From assembly GCA_910584075.1 (NCBI GenBank), contig CAJTZI010000005.1, forward strand, positions 10,701 through 74,700: a stretch of 64,000 nucleotides of DNA. The letters are read 5' to 3'. This stretch comes from an uncultured Oscillibacter sp. (lineage in GTDB: Bacteria > Bacillota > Clostridia > Oscillospirales > Oscillospiraceae). The stretch's first letter is position 1; every line of letters starts with the position of its first letter. Position numbers and translations under genes: made by a program. The notes below the pieces were generated by a model, which ran no database searches, had not been told where the DNA came from, and was given only the letters and a program-made list of their open reading frames with translations. Below are positions 26,478 to 34,566 of this stretch, piece by piece.

Positions 26478-26705
26478 AGGCCTGCCGCCGGGACTGAACC
26501 GCCCCGTATGATTCGGACAGCGCAAACAACTGGCGGGAAATATCGGGTTTCAATTGGAACGGCCTCGCACAAGCGGCGTCTCTCCAGTCTTCAGCCGGAT
26601 ACGCTCACGGGTAGTCCTTGCGATTCTATGGATAAAATCCGCAGCTATAAAAATGATCTGGGAAAACGAATTCCGGCATGGTCAGAGTCTTCTTTTGAGC
26701 AAAAG
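26478..26705. other. Intergenic, nothing recognised
   Basis: Part of the 388-base gap between gluQ and the second desulfurase gene. Apart from the gluQ promoter and the terminator at 26706-26737 I see no gene, RNA family or repeat here. Confidence 0.5.
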
Positions 26706-26737
26706 AAAAAGCACGATTTTTTCAATCGTGCTTTTTT
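26706..26737 (-). terminator. Terminator of the second desulfurase operon
   Basis: Stem GCACGATT (26711-26718) with AATCGTGC (26724-26731); A-runs on the left and T-runs on the right give a T-tract in both directions. 67 bases beyond the desulfurase stop. Confidence 0.85.
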
Positions 26738-26804
26738 AAAGGTGTTCTATGATTTCACATTGACTCCGTTTTGCGGTCTTAATTTCAGAGCCATTTTCCG
26801 CAGA

Positions 26805-27929
26805 TCAGGCGAGAATCTCCCTCACGGCGGACACCAGGCTGGACACCTCCTCCGGTGTGTTAAAGTCAGAAAAGCTGAGTCGGACGGTGCCGCTGCCCAG
26901 TGTCCCGGCAGAGCGGTGGGCCAAGGGTGCGCAGTGGAGCCCTGCCCGTACGGCGATCCCTCGCTCCGCCAGGGCCTGCCCCAGGGCCTCCGTCTCCCAC
27001 CCCTCCGCTGTGAAGGACAGCACCCCCGCCTGGGCGTGGAGGCCCTGTTGGGCATACACCGTCACACCGGGCAGACCTCTCAGCTCCTCCGCCGCCATAT
27101 GGGCCAGCTGGCGCTCCCGGAGGCAGATTGCCTCCAGCCCTCTCCGGCGGACATACCGGACACCTGCCAGCAGTCCGGCAATGCCGGGCATATTGTGAGT
27201 GCCCGCCTCCAGGCGGTCCGGCAGGAACTCCGGCATCTCCTGCTGAATGGAGAGACTCCCGGTGCCACCCTCCAACAGCGTGCATGGGTTGACGCCCTCT
27301 CCGCACAACAGTACGCCGGTGCCCTGGGGCCCGTAAAGCCCCTTGTGCCCCGGCATGGCGATAAATGCGGCTCCCAGCTCCGTCAGATTCAGCGGCAGCA
27401 CACCGGCCGCCTGGGAGTCATCCACAATCAGCGGCACGCCCTGGGTCCTGCACACAGCCGCCACAGCCTCTACAGGCTGGATAAACCCGAAGACGTTGGA
27501 GACATGGCTGCAGATCACCGCATCCACCCCGCCGTCCACCAGCCCGGCAAAGGATTCCGATACCGCCTCCGGATAAAACAGCGGCGCCTCCGCAATCGTC
27601 ACATCCGCCTCCAGCGCCGCCAGGGGCCGGGTGACGGCGTTGTGCTCATATCCGGAGATCACCACCCGGCCGCCGGGAGACACAAGGGTTTTGACGGCGA
27701 TATTCAGTGCATGAGTTGCGTTCATGGTGAACACCACCTGCTCCGGGTTTTTCAGGCCGTACAGCTCCGCCAGCTCGCTCCGGCAGTCAAAGGCAGCATC
27801 AGCGGCCGCCATGGCGGCGGGATAGCCCCCCCGCCCCGGAGAGCTCATGGTGCGCAGGGCATCCACCATGGCTGTCTCCACGGCGGGCGGCTTTTGGAAG
27901 GTGGTGGCGGCGCTGTCGAGATAGATCAT
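26805..27929 (-). CDS. Second cysteine desulfurase-like aminotransferase
   Basis: 374 residues, class V PLP aminotransferase. YLDSAATTFQKP start, CSHVSNVFG, IVDDSQAAGVLPL, AMPGHKGLYGPQGTGVLL with the PLP lysine (about 195), GGTGSLS, and the active-site Cys in RAGLHCAPLAHRSAGTLGSGTVRLS. Start 27929 is chosen because GGAGGTGGGGAG precedes ATG and because it overlaps the DUF3343 stop (ATGA). It is a paralogue of the gene at 19194-20339, with DUF3343 now upstream instead of downstream. Likely supplies persulfide sulfur or selenium. Confidence 0.9.
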   Translation of the reverse strand: MIYLDSAATTFQKPPAVETAMVDALRTMSSPGRGGYPAAMAAADAAFDCRSELAELYGLKNPEQVVFTMNATHALNIAVKTLVSPGGRVVISGYEHNAVTRPLAALEADVTIAEAPLFYPEAVSESFAGLVDGGVDAVICSHVSNVFGFIQPVEAVAAVCRTQGVPLIVDDSQAAGVLPLNLTELGAAFIAMPGHKGLYGPQGTGVLLCGEGVNPCTLLEGGTGSLSIQQEMPEFLPDRLEAGTHNMPGIAGLLAGVRYVRRRGLEAICLRERQLAHMAAEELRGLPGVTVYAQQGLHAQAGVLSFTAEGWETEALGQALAERGIAVRAGLHCAPLAHRSAGTLGSGTVRLSFSDFNTPEEVSSLVSAVREILA

Positions 27930-28177
27930 CTCCCCACCTCCTGGTACAATCCCCGTTGGTACAAAAATATTTGAACAGGGTCCAGCGATTCCCTGTGAAG
28001 GGCCGTCAATGCGCCGGTCAGGTCGCTGACCGCTACGCGCACGGCGTAGGCGCAGCCTCTGTCTGTCAGATCCCGGGGGGCGCGGAAAATCTGGCATCGG
28101 ACGCCCACCCGGGCCAGCGCCCGCTGCATTCGCTGCGCGTAGGTAACAGACCGTGCGATAATCAGATAGTGATCCAC
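27926..28177 (-). CDS. Second DUF3343 protein
   Basis: 83 residues from the GTG at 28177, or 85 from the GTG at 28183; the later start is preferred because AGGAGGA stands six bases before it and directly abuts the earlier one. HYLIIARSVTYAQRMQRAL and VGVRCQIFRAPRDLTDRGCAYAVRV show the DUF3343 pattern of a first strand, helix and a Cys before the AYAV strand. It overlaps the following desulfurase gene by four bases. Small partner protein of unknown biochemistry, perhaps a sulfur/selenium carrier. Confidence 0.78.
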   Translation of the reverse strand: MDHYLIIARSVTYAQRMQRALARVGVRCQIFRAPRDLTDRGCAYAVRVAVSDLTGALTALHRESLDPVQIFLYQRGLYQEVGR

Positions 28178-28229
28178 AGGCACTCCTCCTCTCTACCCAT
28201 TCTATGGACGGGGCAGAGAAAGGTGCGGC

Positions 28230-28261
28230 AAAAGGGACTCCGCCGCAGCGGAGTCCCTTTT
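28230..28261 (-). terminator. Terminator, ispD-ispF operon
   Basis: Perfect 14-bp stem AAAAGGGACTCCGC (28230-28243) with its complement (28248-28261). The arms give T-tracts on both strands. The 140 bases up to the ispF stop at 28402 show no gene. Confidence 0.8.
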
Positions 28262-28401
28262 GCTCATTTCATATCAATCAGCCTTTGCCGCCAACCGTCT
28301 CTCAGATCCGCGGACCGAACAAGCTCTGTCCCAAACGAGGCAATCCGGCACCGCATATGGAAAACCTGATAACCGGCAGGGTCAAAAGCAGCGGCGCTCC
28401 T

Positions 28402-28887
28402 TCATCTCAGTCTCTCCAGAAGCACCACAGCGTGGGCCGCCATGCCGGAGCCGTCCCCAGTGAAACCCAGTCCCTCCTCGGTGGTGGCCTTCACATTGAC
28501 CCGCTCCGACTCAATCCCCAGGGCCATGGCGATGTTTTCCGCCATCCGCGCCTTATGGGGGGCGATCTTCGGCGCCTGGGCCAAGAGCGCAGCGTCGATG
28601 TTCACCACAGAGAAGCCCCGCTCCGCCAGCAGCCGTCCCACCTCTGCCAGCAGCTTGAGACTGGAGATCCCGGCATAGGCCGGGTCCGTGTCCGGAAAGA
28701 GCTTTCCGATGTCCCCCAGGCAGGAGGCTCCCGTAAGGGCGTCCATGACGGCGTGTACCAGCACGTCGGCGTCGGAGTGACCCAGGAGCCCCCGCTCCCA
28801 GGGGATCTCCACACCGCCCAAGATCAGCTTCCGTCCCTCTGTCAGCCGGTGGACGTCATACCCATGGCCAATACGCAGGTTCGTCAT
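28402..28887 (-). CDS. ispF: 2-C-methyl-D-erythritol 2,4-cyclodiphosphate synthase
   Basis: 161 residues, fifth step of the MEP isoprenoid pathway. RIGHGYDVHRL carries the zinc ligands D11 and H13; GHSDADVLVHA gives the third (H45 region). DIGKLFPDTDPAYAG and ATTEEGLGFTGDGSGMAAHA are also family blocks. Complete, trimer-forming cytoplasmic enzyme of standard length. Overlaps ispD by four bases (ATGA). Confidence 0.97.
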   Translation of the reverse strand: MTNLRIGHGYDVHRLTEGRKLILGGVEIPWERGLLGHSDADVLVHAVMDALTGASCLGDIGKLFPDTDPAYAGISSLKLLAEVGRLLAERGFSVVNIDAALLAQAPKIAPHKARMAENIAMALGIESERVNVKATTEEGLGFTGDGSGMAAHAVVLLERLR

Positions 28888-29615
28888 CGTCCTTCCTCCC
28901 GGGCCCGCAGAATGGCCTCCGCCAGAATCAGATCCACCGGGGTGGTGATCTTCAAATTTTCCTCCTCACCCTCCACCAGGAATACCACCTTACCCAGCCG
29001 CTCCACAGCGGAGCAGTCGTCGGTGACTGGTGCGCCGCTCTCCAGCGCCGACTGGAGCGCCACCTTCAAAAGGCTGGCCTCAAACACCTGGGGGGTCTGA
29101 ACCGCACGCAGAACGTCCCGTTCCAGCGTCTCCGCCACAGAGCCGTCAGCCCGGACCGTCTTGACGGTGTCCTTCACCGCCACGGCAGGGGCCGCCGCGC
29201 CGCAGCGGGCGGCAGCACTGACCACATGGCCGATCAGCTCCGGCGTCACCAGGGGGCGGGCGCCGTCCTGCACCGCCAGCAGCGACGCCTCCGGCGAGGC
29301 CTCCAGGGCCGCCAGCAGTACGGAGTGGACGCGGCTCTCGCCGCCCCGGACCACCTTGGCGCACTTGGTAATCCCATATGTATGACACAGCCGGGAGATC
29401 TCCACCAGGTCCTCCTCCCGGGCGGCCACCACGATCTCATCCACCTCCTCCGCCAATTGGAGCGAGGTCAGCGTCCGCACCAGCACCGGCACGCCCTCCA
29501 GAGGCTCCAGCAGCTTGTTCACACCATCCATGCGGCTGGAGGAGCCGGCGGCGGCCACCAAAGCGGTACAGTACGGACGGTTTGCGCCTTTGATTCTGCG
29601 CAGAAAAGAAAACAT
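28884..29615 (-). CDS. ispD: 2-C-methyl-D-erythritol 4-phosphate cytidylyltransferase
   Basis: 243 residues; makes CDP-ME in the MEP pathway. The N-terminal nucleotide-binding loop reads ALVAAAGSSSRMDGVNKLL, followed by VQDGARPLVTPELI and AVQTPQVFEASLL; TDDCSAVERLGKVVFLVEGEEENLKITTPVDL is the C-terminal signature. Start 29615 (MFSFLRR) follows GGGAGG; eleven further residues are possible upstream but have no ribosome site. Coupled to ispF and 48 bases after the carD stop, so the three may share the carD promoter. Confidence 0.96.
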   Translation of the reverse strand: MFSFLRRIKGANRPYCTALVAAAGSSSRMDGVNKLLEPLEGVPVLVRTLTSLQLAEEVDEIVVAAREEDLVEISRLCHTYGITKCAKVVRGGESRVHSVLLAALEASPEASLLAVQDGARPLVTPELIGHVVSAAARCGAAAPAVAVKDTVKTVRADGSVAETLERDVLRAVQTPQVFEASLLKVALQSALESGAPVTDDCSAVERLGKVVFLVEGEEENLKITTPVDLILAEAILRAREEGR

Positions 29616-29663
29616 ATCGGCCTCCCTGCGCCTTTTCAGCGCTCTCAAAAACTGAATACAGGT

Positions 29664-30155
29664 TCAGACGGCGGCCTCCTGGGTCATGGCACGATCCAGA
29701 CGGCTCTCCACATTTTCGTAGTCCGCCTGCTCCGTCAAAACGATCTCGGAAATCAAAATCCGCTTTGCGGTCTGGAGCATCTTCCGCTCCCCGGTAGACA
29801 GGCCCCGCCGGGTGTCCCGGATCATCAGACCCTTGATTACCCGGGATACCTCCCGCAGATCCCCGCTTTTCAGCCGCTGCAGATTCTCTTGGTACCGCTT
29901 GTTCCAATTGGCGCTGCTCTCCACCTCCAGTAAGGGGATTCCGGCAATCAGCGCCTCCGCCTCCTCCGGTGTGATGATGGTACGAAGGCCGATGGTCTCG
30001 CTGTTGGCCACCGGGATCTTCAGCAGGAGCCCGCCGACAGGCATTTTGAAGACATAATACTCCTGTGTGCTTCCCGCGACCTTCTCCTGAACAATGGCGT
30101 CTATGACGCCGGCCCCGTGCATTGGGTGCGCGACGAGATCCCCGATCCTGAACAT
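29664..30155 (-). CDS. carD: CarD-family transcriptional regulator
   Basis: 163 residues. N-terminal RNA-polymerase-interacting (Tudor-like) domain with MFRIGDLVAHPMHGAGVIDAI and YYVFKMPVGGLLLKIPV, then an all-helical DNA-binding domain (about 68-160) with NWNKRYQENLQRLKSGD and LSTGERKMLQTAKRILISE. CarD binds the RNAP beta subunit and stabilises open promoter complexes. It has a consensus-like promoter upstream and is followed by ispD-ispF, a common Clostridial order. Confidence 0.95.
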   Translation of the reverse strand: MFRIGDLVAHPMHGAGVIDAIVQEKVAGSTQEYYVFKMPVGGLLLKIPVANSETIGLRTIITPEEAEALIAGIPLLEVESSANWNKRYQENLQRLKSGDLREVSRVIKGLMIRDTRRGLSTGERKMLQTAKRILISEIVLTEQADYENVESRLDRAMTQEAAV

Positions 30156-30245
30156 GGCAAACCCCTCCCCTTTTTCATCGGTTCATTGTGGTGCCCGGTA
30201 TTCGCTGATACGCCATTTCCTATATTTTTCCTATGTAATATCTTT

Positions 30246-30274
30246 ATTATATCCTTTTTTCCTCATTTTTACAA
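30246..30274 (-). promoter_or_regulatory. Sigma-A promoter of carD
   Basis: Leftward TTGTAA (30269-30274), 17 bases, TATAAT (30246-30251), about 90 bases before the carD start. Confidence 0.75.
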
Positions 30275-30320
30275 GCACTTTTCTAAAAAAATTACAGATA
30301 TTTTTCCAGGAATAATGCAA

Positions 30321-30355
30321 AAAATGGCGGACTGCCCAAGGCTGTCCGCCATTTT
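30321..30355 (-). terminator. Terminator of the CoA-transferase gene
   Basis: 12-bp stem (30321-30332 with 30344-30355), 10 bases beyond the stop; leftward it continues into TTTTTTGC. Confidence 0.88.
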
Positions 30356-30365
30356 GGATCGTTGC

Positions 30366-31712
30366 TTACCGCTTGTTGGAGCGGCGCCAGATGTGCATCT
30401 TCTCCGCCTCGGCAATGAGCTCCTCCCGGAACTGGGGATGGGCGATGCCGATGATGCCCTCGGCCCGCTCCCAGGTGGACTTGCCCTTGACGTTGACCTT
30501 ACCGTACTCCGTCACCAGGTAGTGGAGGTTTGTGCGGGTAGCGGTCACAACGGAGCCCTCCAGCAGCGTCGGCCGGATGCGGGACTTCAGCTGTCCGCTC
30601 TTTTTGTCCATGTAGGAGGAGGAGCAGCAGATAAAGCTCTTGCCGCCCTTGGCCAGGTATGCGCCCATGACAAAGTCCTGCTGGCCGCCGGCGCCGGAGA
30701 TATGGCGGGTGCCGGAGGACTCGGAGGACACCTGGCCGAAGAGATCAATGTCTACCGCGCCGTTGATGGAGATGAAGTTCTCAATCTGGGATACCCGGGC
30801 GATGTCGTTGACATAGCTCACCGGCGCGGCCATGCACTCCGGGTTGTTGTCCAGGAAATCATACAGCTTCTGCGAGCCCGCGGCAAATGCATAGGTCTGG
30901 CGGCCCCGGTCAAAGGGCTTGCGCATACCGGTGATGCGCCCCGCCTCGGACATATCCACAAAGGCGTCCACATACATCTCCGTATGTACACCCAAATCCC
31001 GCAGGTCGGACTCCGCCACCATCTTGCCAATGGCGTTGGGCATTGCGCCGATGCCCAGCTGGAGGCAGGCGCCGTTGGGGATCTCCGGCACAACCAGACG
31101 GGCCACCGCCAGATCCACCTCCGAGGCGGCTCCGCCGCCGCCAAGGACATCCACAGGGGGATTCTCCCCCTGTACGATCATATCCACATCGCTGATATGG
31201 ATACAGTTGTCAAATCCACCAAGACACACAGGCATGTTTTTGTTGACTTCCACAATAATGGTCTTGGCACATTCGCAGACGGCCTTCAGGTGGGAACCGC
31301 CGGGGCCAAAGTTGAACCAGCCGTGCTCATCCATCGGCGCAACCTGAAACATCGCCACATCCAGGGACTGGATACAGTTGGTATAGTATCCCGGCAGCTC
31401 AGAATAGCGCAGGGGAATGTAAAAGGCGAAGCCCGCGCTGACAGCCTTGCGCTCAATGCCGCCCATGTGCCAGGAGTTCCAGGTGAAATGGCCGGCGGCG
31501 TCGGGCACATCAAAAATCGCCGGCTGGTGGGTCAGAATGCCGCCCCGGATCTTCACATCCGTCAACTCCTCCATCCGCTGTGCCAGGGCCTTGTCCAGCG
31601 CGACGGGAGAACAGACGCTCCACCCGTAGTCCAGCCAGTCGCCGGATTTGACCACCTTGACCGCCTCGCCGGCGGCGGTCAGCTTCTGCTTATACTCGTC
31701 CTGATAGTTCAT
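30366..31712 (-). CDS. Butyryl-CoA:acetate / 4-hydroxybutyrate CoA-transferase family enzyme
   Basis: 448 residues, the length of the butyryl-CoA:acetate CoA-transferases of gut butyrate producers. Family I CoA-transferase motifs are visible: GIGAMPNAIG, HTEMYVDAFVD with the Glu that forms the CoA thioester, SGAGGQQDFVMGAY and RIRPTLLEGSVVTATRTN. Start 31712 (MNYQDEYKQKL) follows CAGGAGGAA; the longer frame is not supported. Monocistronic with its own promoter and terminator. It would swap CoA between butyryl-CoA (or 4-hydroxybutyryl-CoA) and acetate, the last step of butyrate formation; the exact acyl substrate cannot be settled by reading. Confidence 0.88.
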   Translation of the reverse strand: MNYQDEYKQKLTAAGEAVKVVKSGDWLDYGWSVCSPVALDKALAQRMEELTDVKIRGGILTHQPAIFDVPDAAGHFTWNSWHMGGIERKAVSAGFAFYIPLRYSELPGYYTNCIQSLDVAMFQVAPMDEHGWFNFGPGGSHLKAVCECAKTIIVEVNKNMPVCLGGFDNCIHISDVDMIVQGENPPVDVLGGGGAASEVDLAVARLVVPEIPNGACLQLGIGAMPNAIGKMVAESDLRDLGVHTEMYVDAFVDMSEAGRITGMRKPFDRGRQTYAFAAGSQKLYDFLDNNPECMAAPVSYVNDIARVSQIENFISINGAVDIDLFGQVSSESSGTRHISGAGGQQDFVMGAYLAKGGKSFICCSSSYMDKKSGQLKSRIRPTLLEGSVVTATRTNLHYLVTEYGKVNVKGKSTWERAEGIIGIAHPQFREELIAEAEKMHIWRRSNKR

Positions 31713-31864
31713 CGTTGTTCCTCCTGTATTCCCGTTTATATAACCAAGCGGACAAAAGGTCGCCGCGGCGCGGCCCCGCTCAGATTCCGGACATCCCCTT
31801 ACTCCGGTCAAACCTCCCTTGAAAAGCTGGCCATCCCGGATTGTCACACTTTTCACAAGATAGC

Positions 31865-31893
31865 ATTATACCATAGGATCGCCGTGATTGCAA
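31865..31893 (-). promoter_or_regulatory. Sigma-A promoter of the CoA-transferase gene
   Basis: Leftward TTGCAA (31888-31893), 17 bases, TATAAT (31865-31870). The untranslated leader is about 145 bases. Confidence 0.78.
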
Positions 31894-31925
31894 CGAAAAT
31901 GTCAAAAAAATCACAATTTTTCAAA

Positions 31926-31950
31926 AAGAGAAACGGGCCAAAGGCCCGCC
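31926..31950 (-). terminator. Terminator after ispH-rpsA
   Basis: Stem CGGGCC/GGCCCG (31934-31948) with extra flanking pairs; leftward it is followed by TTTCTCTTTTTG. Confidence 0.75.
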
Positions 31951-31963
31951 CTCTCTACGCGGC

Positions 31964-33934
31964 TTATTCCTCGGTCTCCAGAACCCCGGCATCCTCCTCC
32001 GGCTCGCCGGCGGGCGCCAGCAGGGCGCGGATGGACAGGGAAATCTTCTGCTTTTCCTCGTCGATGGCCGTGATCTTTACATCCACAGTCTGATTCTCAG
32101 ACAGCACGTCCTCGGGCTTGTCAATACGGCGGTCCGCGATCTGGGAGATGTGGATGAGGCCGTCCACGCCGGGCACCACCTCGGCAAAGGCACCGAAGGT
32201 CATCAGCTTGACGATGCGGACGGTGGCCACATCGCCCACGGCGTACTTGTCCATGAACACCTGCCAGGGATTGACGTTGTGGTCCTTCACGCCCAGGGAG
32301 ATCTTCCGCTTCTCGGCGTCGAAGGAGATGACATACACCTCCATGGGATCGCCCACCTTGCACACCTCGGCGGGGGTCTTGATCCGGCTCCAGCTCAGCT
32401 CGGAGATATGTACCATACCGTCCACGCCGCCGATGTCCACAAATACGCCGTAGCTGGTCATGGACTTCACGGTGCCGGAGTAGCGCTTACCCACCTCGAT
32501 GTTGGCCCACACCTCTTCCTGGGCGGCCTTGCGGGCCTCGTCGGTGACGGCCCGGATGGAGCCCACCACACGGCGGCGGGCGCGGTTGACCTCGGTGACG
32601 CGCAGCTGCACCTTCTGCTTGACCATGGCGCTCAGATCCGCGCCGCGGGGCTGGCCGCTCTGGGAGGCGGGGACAAACACCCGCACGCCCTTGACGGAGA
32701 CCACGATGCCGCCCTTGTTCTCCTCGGTGACAGTGCCCTCCAGCACGGTCTTCTCCTCAACAGCGGTCTCGATGTTCTCCCACACCTTGACGGCGTCCAG
32801 GCGCTTCTTGCTCAGCTCGGCGTAGCCCTCCACATCGTTGACGCGGACGATGTAGGTCTCGATCTCGTCGCCTACCTTGACAATGTCCTCGGGCTTGGCA
32901 CTGGGGTCGTCGCTCAGTTCACTGAACTTGATGTAGGCGGCCTGCTTGGCGCCCACATCCACCTGCACCTCAGTCGGCGTGATCGCCGTGACAATGCCGG
33001 TTACTTTCTCTCCTGTATTTAAAGTTTTGAAAGACTGATTCAGTAATTCCTCGAAGGACTCCTCTTTGCCCTCGGCCGCTTTGATTTCTTCGCTCATCGT
33101 TGCATATACCTCCTTAATAATGCCCGCTGGCGTGGAGGCTCCGGCCGTAAGGCCCGCAACAGAACAACCATCGAAAAAATCCGGCGAGAGCTCGTCCGCC
33201 CCCTCAATCTGGAGGACGCGGGGACATCTCTCTTTGCAAATTTCTGTCAAATGTTTGGTGTTGGCGCTTTTACGGTCTCCCACCACGACCATCACGTCGG
33301 CCCGGGCGGCGATTTCCACCGCCTCGGACTGGCGCTTGTGCGTAGCATTGCATATTGTATCAAATATTTTCGCGTTTGTACACTCTTTTTTTATGATTTT
33401 CCAAGAAGTTTCAAAAAGTTCACGAATACAGGTGGTCTGGGCCGCCACCGTCAAGGGGAGCTCCCGGTTTTCCGGGGCGCTGTCCAGCCACCGGCGGACA
33501 GCCTCCGGCCCGTCGAACACCAGAGGTTCCCGGCACCAGCTGGCCACGCCCGTCACCTCCGGGTGGCCGGGATCACCGATGATCACCGCCCGGCGGCCCT
33601 CCTTCTCGGCCTGGGCCACCAGCCGCTGGATCCGCACCACGTTGGGGCATGTGGCGTTGATGCAGAGGACTCCCCGGGCCTCCAGAGCCTCCAGCACGCC
33701 CTTCCGCTCTCCGTGGGACCGGATCACCACCGTTTCCCCGGGGCCCAGGGAAGACGGATCCGCCGTCTTCCGGACGCCCCTTCGGGCCAGGTCCTCCACC
33801 ACATAGGTGTTGTGGATCAGATCCCCCAGCATCCAGCAGCCGCCGGTGTCAGCGACGGTCTTCTCCGCCAGCTCCACCGCCCGTCGCACACCGTAGCAGA
33901 ATCCGGCGCTCCGCGCCAGCAGGACCTCCTTCAC
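31964..33934 (-). CDS. ispH: HMBPP reductase (IspH) fused to ribosomal protein S1
   Basis: 656 residues. Residues 1-285 are IspH, the last MEP-pathway enzyme, with the three [4Fe-4S] cysteines (GFCYGVRRA C13, NATCPN, DTICNATHKRQ) and RSHGE. Residues about 305-640 hold four S1 RNA-binding repeats (for example GIVTAITPTEVQVDVG, GTVTEENKGGIVVSVKGV, GTVKSMTSYGVFVDIGGVDGMVH, VRIVKLMTFGAFAEVVPGVDGLIH). This IspH-S1 fusion is known from Clostridia. No frameshift is seen at the joint. It is coupled to plsC and cmk by ATGA overlaps: cmk-plsC-ispH/rpsA in transcription order. Confidence 0.97.
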   Translation of the reverse strand: MKEVLLARSAGFCYGVRRAVELAEKTVADTGGCWMLGDLIHNTYVVEDLARRGVRKTADPSSLGPGETVVIRSHGERKGVLEALEARGVLCINATCPNVVRIQRLVAQAEKEGRRAVIIGDPGHPEVTGVASWCREPLVFDGPEAVRRWLDSAPENRELPLTVAAQTTCIRELFETSWKIIKKECTNAKIFDTICNATHKRQSEAVEIAARADVMVVVGDRKSANTKHLTEICKERCPRVLQIEGADELSPDFFDGCSVAGLTAGASTPAGIIKEVYATMSEEIKAAEGKEESFEELLNQSFKTLNTGEKVTGIVTAITPTEVQVDVGAKQAAYIKFSELSDDPSAKPEDIVKVGDEIETYIVRVNDVEGYAELSKKRLDAVKVWENIETAVEEKTVLEGTVTEENKGGIVVSVKGVRVFVPASQSGQPRGADLSAMVKQKVQLRVTEVNRARRRVVGSIRAVTDEARKAAQEEVWANIEVGKRYSGTVKSMTSYGVFVDIGGVDGMVHISELSWSRIKTPAEVCKVGDPMEVYVISFDAEKRKISLGVKDHNVNPWQVFMDKYAVGDVATVRIVKLMTFGAFAEVVPGVDGLIHISQIADRRIDKPEDVLSENQTVDVKITAIDEEKQKISLSIRALLAPAGEPEEDAGVLETEE

Positions 33935-34566
33935 AGCGGCCTCCCCCCCACGGCCTGACCGCCCAGGGCGTAGGCCGCCGCCAGAACCTCATCCGCGATT
34001 TTCTGCATCTCCTCCGACGTGCCCCGCCGCCCGGTATAATGGGGCTCATAGGGCTCGCCGAAGATGATGCGGGTGCGGTGGAACAGCTTCTTCTCCCCGT
34101 CCACAAACACGGGCACCAGCGCCGCGCCGGTCCGTACGCCGATCATGGCCACCCCCGCCTTGGCGTGGGCCGGCAGTCCGTCTATGTACCCCACGCCGTT
34201 CCGGACCACAGTCCCCTCCGGGAAGATCAGCAGATTATCGCCGTCCTTGATGGCCTGCATGGCGGTACGCACGGTGTTGATGTCGTTGTTTCCCCGGCTG
34301 ACCGGAAAGGCCCCCACCTTCCGCAGCAGCCATCCCAGCAGCGGGTTTTGAAACAGTTCCTCCTTGGCCATGATGTGGAGGCGGTAGTTTTTGGGCAGCT
34401 TCAGCGCCACCAGAATGGGGTCCCAGTTGCTGGCGTGGTTGGGACACAGCAGAACGCCGTTTTGGGGCAGCCGCTCCATGCCCTCTACGGAGACCGGGTG
34501 CAGAATGTCCGCCACCAGGCCAACTACATAATAAATGAAGACAAATAAACGGTTGAATGGCCTCAT
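33931..34566 (-). CDS. plsC: 1-acyl-sn-glycerol-3-phosphate acyltransferase
   Basis: 211 residues; second acylation in phosphatidic acid synthesis. The PlsC motifs are NHASNWD (NHX4D, about 43-49), a basic VSRGNND region and FPEGT (about 114-118). One N-terminal hydrophobic helix (5-22) anchors it in the membrane. Overlaps by four bases both with cmk upstream and with ispH-rpsA downstream. plsY of the same pathway lies at 39846. Confidence 0.95.
   Translation of the reverse strand: MRPFNRLFVFIYYVVGLVADILHPVSVEGMERLPQNGVLLCPNHASNWDPILVALKLPKNYRLHIMAKEELFQNPLLGWLLRKVGAFPVSRGNNDINTVRTAMQAIKDGDNLLIFPEGTVVRNGVGYIDGLPAHAKAGVAMIGVRTGAALVPVFVDGEKKLFHRTRIIFGEPYEPHYTGRRGTSEEMQKIADEVLAAAYALGGQAVGGRPL

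Noticed and set aside
30117..32093. 658-codon plus-strand frame over the CoA-transferase
   Set aside because: Antisense to a well-conserved enzyme and covers its promoter and terminator.
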